A stretch of DNA of 10,937 nucleotides, from assembly GCA_020718925.1 (NCBI GenBank), contig DYRC01000055.1, positions 1 through 10,937 on the forward strand, written 5' to 3'. Both the position numbers and the translations under genes were made by a program. Position 1 is the stretch's first letter; each line of letters starts with the position of its first letter. The notes under the pieces are model-generated. The model searched no databases and was not told the origin of the DNA. It was given only the letters and a program-made list of their open reading frames with translations. This stretch comes from Desulfonema limicola (GTDB taxonomy: Bacteria; Desulfobacterota; Desulfobacteria; Desulfobacterales; DYRC01). This document shows positions 1-5,813 of this stretch, one piece after another.

Positions 1-550
1 TCAGTCTGCACACCGTATCATCACAGGGACACGCGCCGTCAATTTCATAAGTATACACAATGCGCGATTCCATCTCAGCCCGCTTTTGCGAAATCGGCTC
101 AAATTCGGTTTTCGCCATCTTATCGCGGAGTTCGGCTTCGGATAAGATGGCGTTTATTCCGGTGAATATGACCTTTTCGGTTGAACCTTCGATGATTTCC
201 GCATCTTCGCCGTTTGTAACCACGACAACAGGAATCTGATATGGCGCAATAAGCCGGGACATAGCAACTGCCGGGCGGCGGCGTGTTACCAGCGAGCCGG
301 GTCCGTATTTGACCATCATGCCGATTCTGCCGTCAATGCTGACGATAAAATCTATCGGCACAAGTCCTTTGAACTCTCCGGCGCAAACCGACAGCTTCCG
401 ACCGGCTTCGATCTCGCTTTTCAGATAGCCTTTTTCCCGGACTAAGAGCGTTGCGATTTTTTGCCGATACCGCTCATCAAGCGTATCCGGCAAAACCCGT
501 CCGCTCAGAAAATCCGTGAGTTCTCCTAAAATCAGGTGATGTCCGCCCAT
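1..550 (-). CDS. HsdR N-terminal-domain (HSDR_N_2-like) protein, 3' end outside the window
   Basis: An open frame starts at ATG 550 and runs 183 codons to the window edge without a stop, so the C-terminus is missing. The fold suggested is the N-terminal domain of type I restriction R subunits (PD-(D/E)xK type): PIDFIVSIDG (residues 65-74, acidic D67), MMVKYGPGSL (78-87), then a conserved-looking helix and strand ending in IPVVVVTNGED (106-116). No helicase region is visible. The position of the usual ExK motif reads M79-V80-K81, so the glutamate appears absent and nuclease activity is doubtful. A cysteine cluster (C174, C176, C181) lies at the visible end. The start is 5 nt after the stop of the mutase gene, indicating co-transcription and possible translational coupling. 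Such solitary HsdR_N proteins are usually annotated without known function; I see no restriction-modification partners here. Confidence 0.72.
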   Translation of the reverse strand, partial: MGGHHLILGELTDFLSGRVLPDTLDERYRQKIATLLVREKGYLKSEIEAGRKLSVCAGEFKGLVPIDFIVSIDGRIGMMVKYGPGSLVTRRRPAVAMSRLIAPYQIPVVVVTNGEDAEIIEGSTEKVIFTGINAILSEAELRDKMAKTEFEPISQKRAEMESRIVYTYEIDGACPCDDTVCRL

Positions 551-555
551 ACTCT

Positions 556-1908
556 TTACATCTTTTTCTCAATATCGCTCAATACAGATTCCACCAGCGT
601 TTTTATTTCAAGCAGCCGGGATTCCGAATCCGCTTCAAATCGCAGAACCAGCGCGGGCTGGGTATTCGACGCTCTCACCAATCCCCAGCCGTCTTGAAAC
701 AAGACCCGCACACCGTCAATATCAATCACCTTATAGCGTTCCCGAAAATAATCGGTTACTTTTTTTACAATGGCAAATTTCTTGTCATCCGGGCATTCAA
801 AGCGGATTTCAGGCGTGGAATAGGTTTTCGGCACATCGGCAATCAGCTCCGAGATTTTTTTGCCGGTGGCAGACATGATCTCCAGCAGACGGCAGGATGA
901 ATAAATCGCATCATCATAGCCGAAATAGCGATCCGCAAAGAAAATATGCCCGCTCATTTCTGCGGCAAGCTCCGCCTTTTCAATCTTCATCTTTTTCTTG
1001 ATTCTGGAATGTCCGGTCTGCCACATCACCGCGCGTCCGCCGTGTTTTTCAATATCCTCATACATGACTTTTGAGCATTTGACTTCGGAAATAAAGGTCG
1101 CGCCCGGTTTTCGGGAAAGAATTTCTCTGGCAAAAATAATCATCAGCTTATCGCCGAAGATAATATTGCCCTCTTCGTCCACAACGCCGATGCGGTCGCC
1201 GTCTCCGTCATAGCCGATGCCCAAATCAAGTTTTTTCTCTCTGACAATTTTAATCAGATCCTGCATATTTTTGGCAACTGTCGGGTCTGCTTCATGATTG
1301 GGAAATCTGCCGTCCATATCACAATATAAATCATGCACTTCGCAGCCCATTGCTTTTAAAATCGGCACCGCAATAAAGCCCGCAGTTCCGTTTCCCGCAT
1401 CTACACCCACTCTCAGAGGCTTTGAAATTTTAACGGTTTCTGTCAGGAATTTTTTATATGCGGGAATCACATCCGCAGAAGACAAACCGCCGTTCCCCTC
1501 AACAAAGGCTTTTTTCTCAATAATCTGCCGAATCTTCTGAATATCTTCACCGTGAATGGAATCCAAATTGATGCAGAGCTTAAAGCCGTTGTATTCCGGC
1601 GGGTTATGGCTGGCAGTTACCATCACGCCGCCTTCTGTTTTCAAATGCTGAATGGAAAAGTAAAATACCGGCGTGGGGCAGACGCCGATGTCGGTTACGC
1701 TGCATCCGACAGAGCGCAAGCCTTCGATAACTTTTTGAGCGTAAGCATCCGAACTCATCCGGCAGTCTCTGCCGACCGAAAGCTGCGTTTTTCCATGCTG
1801 TCTCAGATATGTGCCGACGCCCTTTCCGATATTTGCCACATCTTTTTCATTCATGTCTTTTCCGGCAATTCCCCGGATGTCATATTCTCTGAAAATTCCT
1901 GAATTCAT
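556..1908 (-). CDS. phosphomannomutase/phosphoglucomutase (AlgC/ManB-type, alpha-D-phosphohexomutase family)
   Basis: A cytoplasmic enzyme interconverting hexose 1- and 6-phosphates (mannose and/or glucose), supplying sugar nucleotides for envelope polysaccharides. All four family signatures are present, numbering from the start chosen here (450 aa, normal family length): the phosphoserine loop TASHNP with S100, the metal loop DGDGDR (234-239), the sugar-binding loop EMSGH (317-321), and the phosphate-binding loop RASNTQP (412-418). The N-terminus IFREYDIRG is typical. The frame is open back to an ATG at 1932 (458 aa), but the ATG at 1908 has a much better Shine-Dalgarno (AAAGGA, 6 nt upstream) and starts exactly where homologues usually begin (MNSGIFREYDIRG). 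Mannose versus glucose preference cannot be decided from sequence. The next gene starts 5 nt downstream. Confidence 0.96.
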   Translation of the reverse strand: MNSGIFREYDIRGIAGKDMNEKDVANIGKGVGTYLRQHGKTQLSVGRDCRMSSDAYAQKVIEGLRSVGCSVTDIGVCPTPVFYFSIQHLKTEGGVMVTASHNPPEYNGFKLCINLDSIHGEDIQKIRQIIEKKAFVEGNGGLSSADVIPAYKKFLTETVKISKPLRVGVDAGNGTAGFIAVPILKAMGCEVHDLYCDMDGRFPNHEADPTVAKNMQDLIKIVREKKLDLGIGYDGDGDRIGVVDEEGNIIFGDKLMIIFAREILSRKPGATFISEVKCSKVMYEDIEKHGGRAVMWQTGHSRIKKKMKIEKAELAAEMSGHIFFADRYFGYDDAIYSSCRLLEIMSATGKKISELIADVPKTYSTPEIRFECPDDKKFAIVKKVTDYFRERYKVIDIDGVRVLFQDGWGLVRASNTQPALVLRFEADSESRLLEIKTLVESVLSDIEKKM

Positions 1909-1914
1909 AGTTTT

Positions 1915-1920
1915 TCCTTT
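1915..1920 (-). promoter_or_regulatory. Shine-Dalgarno deciding the mutase start
   Basis: AAAGGA lies 6 nt before ATG 1908. The alternative ATG at 1932 has only a GGGACGG-like stretch almost touching the start codon, so 1908 is preferred. Confidence 0.6.
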
Positions 1921-1957
1921 CGGTTTAATCATTTCCGTCCCGATTTGTTTTATATAA

Positions 1958-2011
1958 TTAAGGTCTGATTTTCAAAAACTGTCCGAACCATTGATTCCTC
2001 AAACCTTCCAT
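1958..2011 (-). CDS. candidate 17-aa small ORF or leader peptide upstream of the mutase
   Basis: ATG 2011 to TAA 1958 encodes MEGLRNQWFGQFLKIRP. It is preceded by a textbook Shine-Dalgarno, AAGGAG (2020-2025), with an 8-nt spacer, stronger than that of most genes in the window. It ends about 50 nt before the mutase start, in the same orientation. There is no run of one amino acid that would suggest classical attenuation and no obvious terminator hairpin behind it. It could be a leader peptide, a coupling ORF, or the surviving 5' stub of a gene disrupted when the AT-rich island arrived. It is too short for homology to help. Confidence 0.35.
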   Translation of the reverse strand: MEGLRNQWFGQFLKIRP

Positions 2012-2062
2012 AAACGATTCTCCTTAAATGTATTTTAAATTAAATTCTTATATTACCTTATT

Positions 2063-2494
2063 TTATTTTTCCCATTCTTTTGTGCTTGGATTTACACAGT
2101 TAAAACGCTTTACAATAAAAAAACCGATTGATACTGTTAGAATTAAAGTTGCAAGGCTGAGTAGTTTCAAGCCGTCATACTTAGCAATATCTAATATTAT
2201 TATCTTTCTTGCGATTGCGATCAAAGCCACTTCAAGTACAATCTCGACATGGACTACTCCCTGAATCAGATAAGCCTTAATCGTCTCCAATAACTCAATA
2301 CCGATTAAAACCAACAGAAAAAAGCCAAAAATTTCCATTAATTCATCAATTTCAAGTAGGAAAACAGGTTGAGAGACGATATCCTGAATGATGATCCAAC
2401 ACAGTTCGATGGTTGACAGAATCACAATGATGACCATCATGACAATAAGGCTCATAATGATGAATCGTTCAAATTTTTTTAAAAAAAACAGCAT
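2063..2494 (-). CDS. PsiE-family small integral membrane protein
   Basis: 143 aa, close to the usual PsiE length of about 135-140. Four hydrophobic segments are visible at roughly residues 11-37, 55-76, 83-101 and 108-128. The central part, ELLETIKAYL (67-76) followed by HVEIVLEVALIAIARKIIIL (82-101), is the core of the phosphate-starvation-inducible PsiE family (PF06146). A polybasic KK and an FER lead into the first membrane helix. The biochemical role of the family is unknown; the name comes from phosphate-regulated expression in enterics, and I see no clear Pho box here. In-frame stops just upstream fix the start at ATG 2494. The gene is AT-rich like the defence-like pair upstream and starts 133 nt beyond the attC site, so it may have arrived with the island. 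Confidence 0.8.
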   Translation of the reverse strand: MLFFLKKFERFIIMSLIVMMVIIVILSTIELCWIIIQDIVSQPVFLLEIDELMEIFGFFLLVLIGIELLETIKAYLIQGVVHVEIVLEVALIAIARKIIILDIAKYDGLKLLSLATLILTVSIGFFIVKRFNCVNPSTKEWEK

Positions 2495-2626
2495 AAGTAT
2501 TTTCTATCCATGTGCAGATTCTTTGACAAATCCTGAGTCTCTGAAAAGACATTATTGAGAATCAAGTCATCGCTTTTAATAGACGATATACTTTCATATA
2601 TCCGATTTTATTGCTTCCCTCAAGCC

Positions 2627-2686
2627 CTATAACAACAAGGTAATCGGTGCGCCGATAAGCGCAGCCGCTTGACCGACTGGTTAGCA
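2627..2686 (-). other. integron attC recombination site (cassette-type), 60 bp
   Basis: Read on the minus strand, the order is R'' TGCTAAC (2680-2686), 5-nt spacer (2675-2679), L'' GGTCAAGCGG (2665-2674), inner stem TGCGC (2659-2663) and GCGCA (2648-2652) around a 6-nt loop, L' CCGATTACC (2639-2647), 5-nt spacer (2634-2638), R' GTTATAG (2627-2633). L'' pairs with L' at 8 of 9 positions and has exactly one extra base, a C after GGT. That is the extrahelical-base asymmetry that sets attC strand polarity, at the same place as in aadA-type sites (TCAAGC). The site begins 4 nt after the TAG of the Toprim-like gene, the usual gene-attC spacing, and in the same orientation. R' fits GTTRRRY only partly. 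No intI and no second attC are visible. Confidence 0.75.
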
Positions 2687-2690
2687 GTTA

Positions 2691-3362
2691 CTAAATTTCA
2701 AAAACATTGTACAGCCATTTTATAAATCTTTGTATTTTCATTGATTCTAAATCTATTAAATTTCCATTGATTGTAACATCCAATGTTTGACCAGGTCTTT
2801 TTTGCCATGCTAACCATGAGTAGATAATCGCTTTTATATTGTGATAAGAAGAAAATAATTTTATAGGTAACTTATTAACACATTGTTCTGCTATGCCTAA
2901 AAGTTTCTCTTGCACCTCGTCTTTTATTATTGTTTGAAAAATTAAATTTTCTAACATACCATTATTTTCATGGTCAGGCATGAGCCATAAACCTACAGAT
3001 GGCAAATCATTATGATGGAAAATGCTTCCGGAAAAAGGTAATTTCGGTGGATTTTCCGGTATTCGGTAGTTATGATCCGACAAACATTTGGTTAGCTGAT
3101 TCCACCGTTGATGGAAACCGCCACCACTAACGTAGTCTGCATCTGCAACAATTCCAAGATGATGTAATTGGCATGAGTTCATTCTTTTGATAAGTAAATC
3201 TATAAGTTTAGGGAAATGGCTTACTGTATTTGTTTTGAGTCCGAAATTTTTTGGGGGACTAATTGCTACTTTATCAAGCATATTTAAGTGTCTGAGTAAT
3301 GCCTCGAAAAAATCAACATCTGACTGCCCTTCAACTAATAGTACTGAATTTTTATGTTCCAT
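2691..3362 (-). CDS. Toprim-like (DUF3226/OLD-type) putative nuclease, partner of the upstream ATPase
   Basis: 223 aa. The N-terminus LLVEGQSDVDFF (8-19) carries the Toprim glutamate (E11), and GIVADADY (70-77) carries the DxD pair (D74, D76). A further acidic motif, PDHENNGMLENL (129-140), resembles the third conserved region of DUF3226 and related standalone Toprims. Such domains cut nucleic acid using metal ions in OLD-family systems. The ATG shares one base with the stop of the ATPase gene (TAATG), and AGAGG lies 7 nt upstream, so translation is coupled. No ATPase domain is present: this is the split form of an OLD pair, like AriB of PARIS or AbiL/RloB-type partners, though I cannot assign it to one of these. 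Directly followed by the attC site. Confidence 0.78.
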   Translation of the reverse strand: MEHKNSVLLVEGQSDVDFFEALLRHLNMLDKVAISPPKNFGLKTNTVSHFPKLIDLLIKRMNSCQLHHLGIVADADYVSGGGFHQRWNQLTKCLSDHNYRIPENPPKLPFSGSIFHHNDLPSVGLWLMPDHENNGMLENLIFQTIIKDEVQEKLLGIAEQCVNKLPIKLFSSYHNIKAIIYSWLAWQKRPGQTLDVTINGNLIDLESMKIQRFIKWLYNVFEI

Positions 3363-4483
3363 TATCGTACCTCTAAATCAGCCTGAGTTGCCAATTGAAG
3401 TTCCTCTTTATCATAACCTGTTGCAATTACTTTCCCTTCATCTGTCTTCTTTATACTTTGACCAAAATGTATTAACATTCCCTCAATATCATGATTTTGT
3501 ATTGTTTTTTGAAAAGAACTCACACAATCCCAACTATGTGTTGTAGCAAAAACCTGTACCTCTAATTTTTTAGCAAGCTGAAACACTAAATCCCAAATTT
3601 TTGGTTGCACAGAATAATGTAACCCATTTTCAAATTCATCAATAAGAACTAATCCGCCTCGGGAATTGATTAATGATAGTATTATGTGAAACAGATGTGT
3701 TATTCCATCTCCCATACTTTTCAATGGGATACGTGCATCAATATTATTATAAATCAAAATAGGATTGATATAGTTTTCTCTTCCTACCAGCACAATTTCT
3801 TCGATTTTATCGTCAATCAGTTTTAAACTTTCAAAAACTTCCTTTCTCAGATGAGGATGTATATTTATATTATCCCATAATATTGATAGTTTTTGATCAG
3901 TAATATGTCTGGTAGGAACCATTTGAACATTTATTTTACCTTCTAATGATGAAAATATTTTTCTCAGATAAAATTTTGGCTCTCTGTTTAATCGAACAAT
4001 CGGTTTGAATTTATTGTGTTCTTCAAGTTCAATAACAAGTTCGGCATTATCGAATTCATCTTCTTTTAAATCTTCAATTTCTATACGACTGAAAATTCGA
4101 TTTTCTTCATTTTCAAAAAGCTTATAAGCACGTAAATGCAGTCTGATTCTATCCGTAATATCATTATATGAACCTATTTCTATTGACTTTTTGCCAATTT
4201 CTGGGAAACAATAACCATTAAAAAGGTATCGAAGTGGATTTCCTAAATTTTTTACAGGTTGATCTTCACCACGTTGCATTCTTATTTCCCAATCTTCACC
4301 TCTTTCTTTAATAATATCAAATAGAACTTCTGGAGAAGCATTAGCCCCATAAATTCGTAGTGCTTCTAAAAAACAACTCTTACCAGAATTATTCTTGCCG
4401 ACAATCAGATTCACTATTCCTAACTTCTTGACTTCCAAGTCTCTGAATAGGCGAAAATTGTCAATATAAAATGAATCAAACAT
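3362..4483 (-). CDS. OLD/AAA_15-type (SMC/ABC-like) ATPase, putative defence sensor
   Basis: 373 aa, soluble. It begins MFDSFYIDNFRLFRDLEV, the usual start of OLD-like and RecF-like ATPases, followed by Walker A GKNNSGKS (29-36). The ABC-like signature reads SMGDG (256-260), Walker B LVLIDEFENGLH (278-289, D282/E283), and the switch histidine ATTHS (313-317). The central part (about 50-250) is the variable insert. The C-terminal Toprim of full OLD proteins is absent; that function is in the next gene, which overlaps by one base. AAGG lies 8 nt before the ATG. Membrane segments, permease partners and export signals are lacking, which argues against a transporter. By analogy with PARIS and other split OLD systems it would sense infection and release or activate the nuclease. 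That is inference. Confidence 0.85.
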   Translation of the reverse strand: MFDSFYIDNFRLFRDLEVKKLGIVNLIVGKNNSGKSCFLEALRIYGANASPEVLFDIIKERGEDWEIRMQRGEDQPVKNLGNPLRYLFNGYCFPEIGKKSIEIGSYNDITDRIRLHLRAYKLFENEENRIFSRIEIEDLKEDEFDNAELVIELEEHNKFKPIVRLNREPKFYLRKIFSSLEGKINVQMVPTRHITDQKLSILWDNINIHPHLRKEVFESLKLIDDKIEEIVLVGRENYINPILIYNNIDARIPLKSMGDGITHLFHIILSLINSRGGLVLIDEFENGLHYSVQPKIWDLVFQLAKKLEVQVFATTHSWDCVSSFQKTIQNHDIEGMLIHFGQSIKKTDEGKVIATGYDKEELQLATQADLEVR

Positions 4484-4530
4484 TTGGATTGCCTTTAATT
4501 ATAGAGTGAAAGTTAATAATTGAATCATTT

Positions 4531-4559
4531 ATCATCATAGTTTTTTCCATTCATGTCAA
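4531..4559 (-). promoter_or_regulatory. sigma-70-type promoter for the ATPase-Toprim pair
   Basis: Perfect -35 TTGACA (4554-4559), 17-nt spacer, -10 GATGAT (4531-4536; 4 of 6 matches). Transcription would begin about 40 nt before the ATPase ATG. Having its own promoter fits a self-contained defence unit rather than read-through from argC. Confidence 0.5.
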
Positions 4560-4714
4560 GATGCTATCCAGTCGTTATACAGTTTTTTATCACCAAACAT
4601 GAAAAAGTTCATGTTATACGGAAAGCAATTTTCATACTGATATACCCGAAAAAACATCCGAGTTTTTATATCGCATTTTTCCGAATACAGATCAAGAATT
4701 TTATACCGCTTCAT
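4556..4714 (-). CDS. weakly supported 52-aa ORF upstream of the ATPase
   Basis: ATG 4714 to TGA 4556 stays open through AT-rich DNA, encoding a tyrosine-, phenylalanine- and lysine-rich peptide starting MKRYKILDLYSEKCD and ending NDWIAS. There is no convincing ribosome binding site, and its 3' end overlaps the proposed -35 box. The peptide matches no family I know. It may be chance, a remnant of a displaced gene, or a small component of the island. An antisense frame over the same stretch is also open, which weakens the case for either. Confidence 0.22.
   Translation of the reverse strand: MKRYKILDLYSEKCDIKTRMFFRVYQYENCFPYNMNFFMFGDKKLYNDWIAS
4596..4615. repeat. perfect 8-bp inverted repeat upstream of the ATPase promoter
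   Basis: AACATGAA (4596-4603) and TTCATGTT (4608-4615) around a 4-nt centre, about 37 bp upstream of the -35 box. The dyad would suit a dimeric regulator. The heptamer GTTATAC occurs at 4574-4580 and again at 4613-4619, overlapping the right arm. Function is unknown. Confidence 0.4.
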
Positions 4715-4727
4715 CTTCGCAATCTGT

Positions 4728-4748
4728 ATGGGGAGTCAGGCTCCCCAT
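4728..4748 (-). terminator. possible terminator hairpin after argC
   Basis: Perfect 8-bp stem ATGGGGAG/CTCCCCAT with a 5-nt loop, starting 7 nt after the argC stop. There is no U-tract following it on the minus strand, so it is not a canonical intrinsic terminator. It may act with Rho, protect the 3' end, or mark the left edge of the operon. Confidence 0.4.
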
Positions 4749-4755
4749 TTCAAAA

Positions 4756-5793
4756 TTAAAGCGGATACGGAACGCCCTTCAATCCCACAGCTTCATCAAG
4801 TCCGAACATCAGATTCATATTCTGAACCGCCTGTCCTGCCGCGCCTTTGACCAGATTATCAATGGCTGAAATCAGAACCAGACGCTTTGCCTTTTTATCT
4901 ACTTTGACGCCAATATCGCAGAAATTCGTTCCCCGGACATGAAGCGTATTCGGCATACTGCCTTCAGAACAAACGCGCACAAACGGACGCCCTGCATAAA
5001 ACTCGCGGATACATTCACGAATCTCAGCTTCGCTGATGTCTTGCTTCAGCGCGGCATAAATGGTGGTCAGCATCCCCCTGCTCATGGGAATCAGATGCGG
5101 CACAAAGGTAATATGCACCGACTCGCCCGCTTCCCGGCTCAAGACTTCGTCCATTTCCGGGTTATGGCGATGACTTGCCGCTTTATATGCCTTGAAGGAT
5201 TCCGCAACTTCGCAAAAATGCGAGGTAAGAGACGGAGAACGCCCCGCGCCGCTCACGCCGGATTTTGAATCGGCAATAATCGTGCTTGTATCCGTCAGAT
5301 TTTTTTTCAGAAGAGGAATCAGGGGCAGCAGAACGCTGGTCGGATAACAGCCCGGATTTCCGATAATTCTTGCTTGTCTGATTTGCTCGGTATAGACCTC
5401 AGACAGTCCATAGACCGCCTGCTTTAAAAGCTCCTGAGCCGTGTGGGGCTGATAATGCGCTTCATATTCAGATACATTACTGAAGCGGAAATCCGCAGAC
5501 AAATCCACCACACGCACTCCCCGCCGAATCAATTCCGGTGCGATCTGCATGGGAAGTTTGTGCGGAAGCGCGGTAAAAACGACATCCGCTTTATTGCATA
5601 ACTGCTCCGGTGTTAATTCTTCACAGGGTATATCCACGATACCGTTCATGCCCGGAAAAACCTTGCCAAACGGCATCCCCGCAAACTGCCGCGAGGTTAA
5701 GGCGGTCAATGTAACTTGGGGATGTCCCGAAAGGATTCTTACCAATTCCGCGCCCGCATATCCTGTTGCGCCCGCGATTGCCGCTCGAATCAT
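4756..5793 (-). CDS. argC: N-acetyl-gamma-glutamyl-phosphate reductase (ArgC)
   Basis: Catalyses NADPH-dependent reduction of N-acetyl-glutamyl phosphate to the semialdehyde, the third step of arginine biosynthesis, in the cytoplasm. With the start at 5793 the protein has 345 aa, the normal length. Visible motifs are the nucleotide-binding GATGYAGAEL (8-17), the catalytic cysteine in GNPGCYPTS (C149), the family stretch SGVSGAGRS (178-186), HRHNPEM (208-214), and the C-terminal NLVKGAAGQAVQNMN (313-327). The frame is open to ATG 5817 (353 aa), which would overlap the upstream stop as ATGA. I prefer 5793 because AAAGGAG lies 6 nt before it and homologues begin MIRAAIAGATGYAG. It lies 20 nt behind the sigma-54 regulator, so transcription from the signalling operon is likely. 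Confidence 0.97.
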   Translation of the reverse strand: MIRAAIAGATGYAGAELVRILSGHPQVTLTALTSRQFAGMPFGKVFPGMNGIVDIPCEELTPEQLCNKADVVFTALPHKLPMQIAPELIRRGVRVVDLSADFRFSNVSEYEAHYQPHTAQELLKQAVYGLSEVYTEQIRQARIIGNPGCYPTSVLLPLIPLLKKNLTDTSTIIADSKSGVSGAGRSPSLTSHFCEVAESFKAYKAASHRHNPEMDEVLSREAGESVHITFVPHLIPMSRGMLTTIYAALKQDISEAEIRECIREFYAGRPFVRVCSEGSMPNTLHVRGTNFCDIGVKVDKKAKRLVLISAIDNLVKGAAGQAVQNMNLMFGLDEAVGLKGVPYPL

Positions 5794-5799
5794 TCTTTT

Positions 5800-5806
5800 C
5801 TCCTTT
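5800..5806 (-). promoter_or_regulatory. Shine-Dalgarno deciding the argC start
   Basis: AAAGGAG sits 6 nt before ATG 5793. It lies inside the longer reading frame that starts at 5817, supporting the shorter protein. Confidence 0.65.
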
Positions 5807-5813
5807 GTTATGG

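Noticed and set aside
1..550. Part of a type I restriction-modification locus
   Set aside because: The neighbouring gene is a sugar-phosphate mutase, no HsdM or HsdS is visible, and the catalytic glutamate seems missing. Genes beyond the left edge are unseen.
2627..2686. Interpreting this element as a transcription terminator
   Set aside because: A Rho-independent terminator would need a continuous GC stem followed by Ts. The interrupted arms, one extra base and paired 5-nt spacers fit attC much better, although it could still slow polymerase.
3362..4483. ABC transporter ATPase
   Set aside because: The N-terminus, long insert and Toprim partner are OLD-like; no permease or binding protein is nearby.
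4574..4619. A second attC site upstream of the ATPase
   Set aside because: GTTATAC-like ends exist on the plus strand, but there is no matching R'' with TAAC, no L''/L' asymmetry and no 5-nt spacers. The dyad is simply symmetric.
4553..4759. 68-codon plus-strand frame in the argC-ATPase gap
   Set aside because: No ribosome binding site; it runs through the argC hairpin, the inverted repeat and the ATPase promoter region, and its orientation opposes every other gene.
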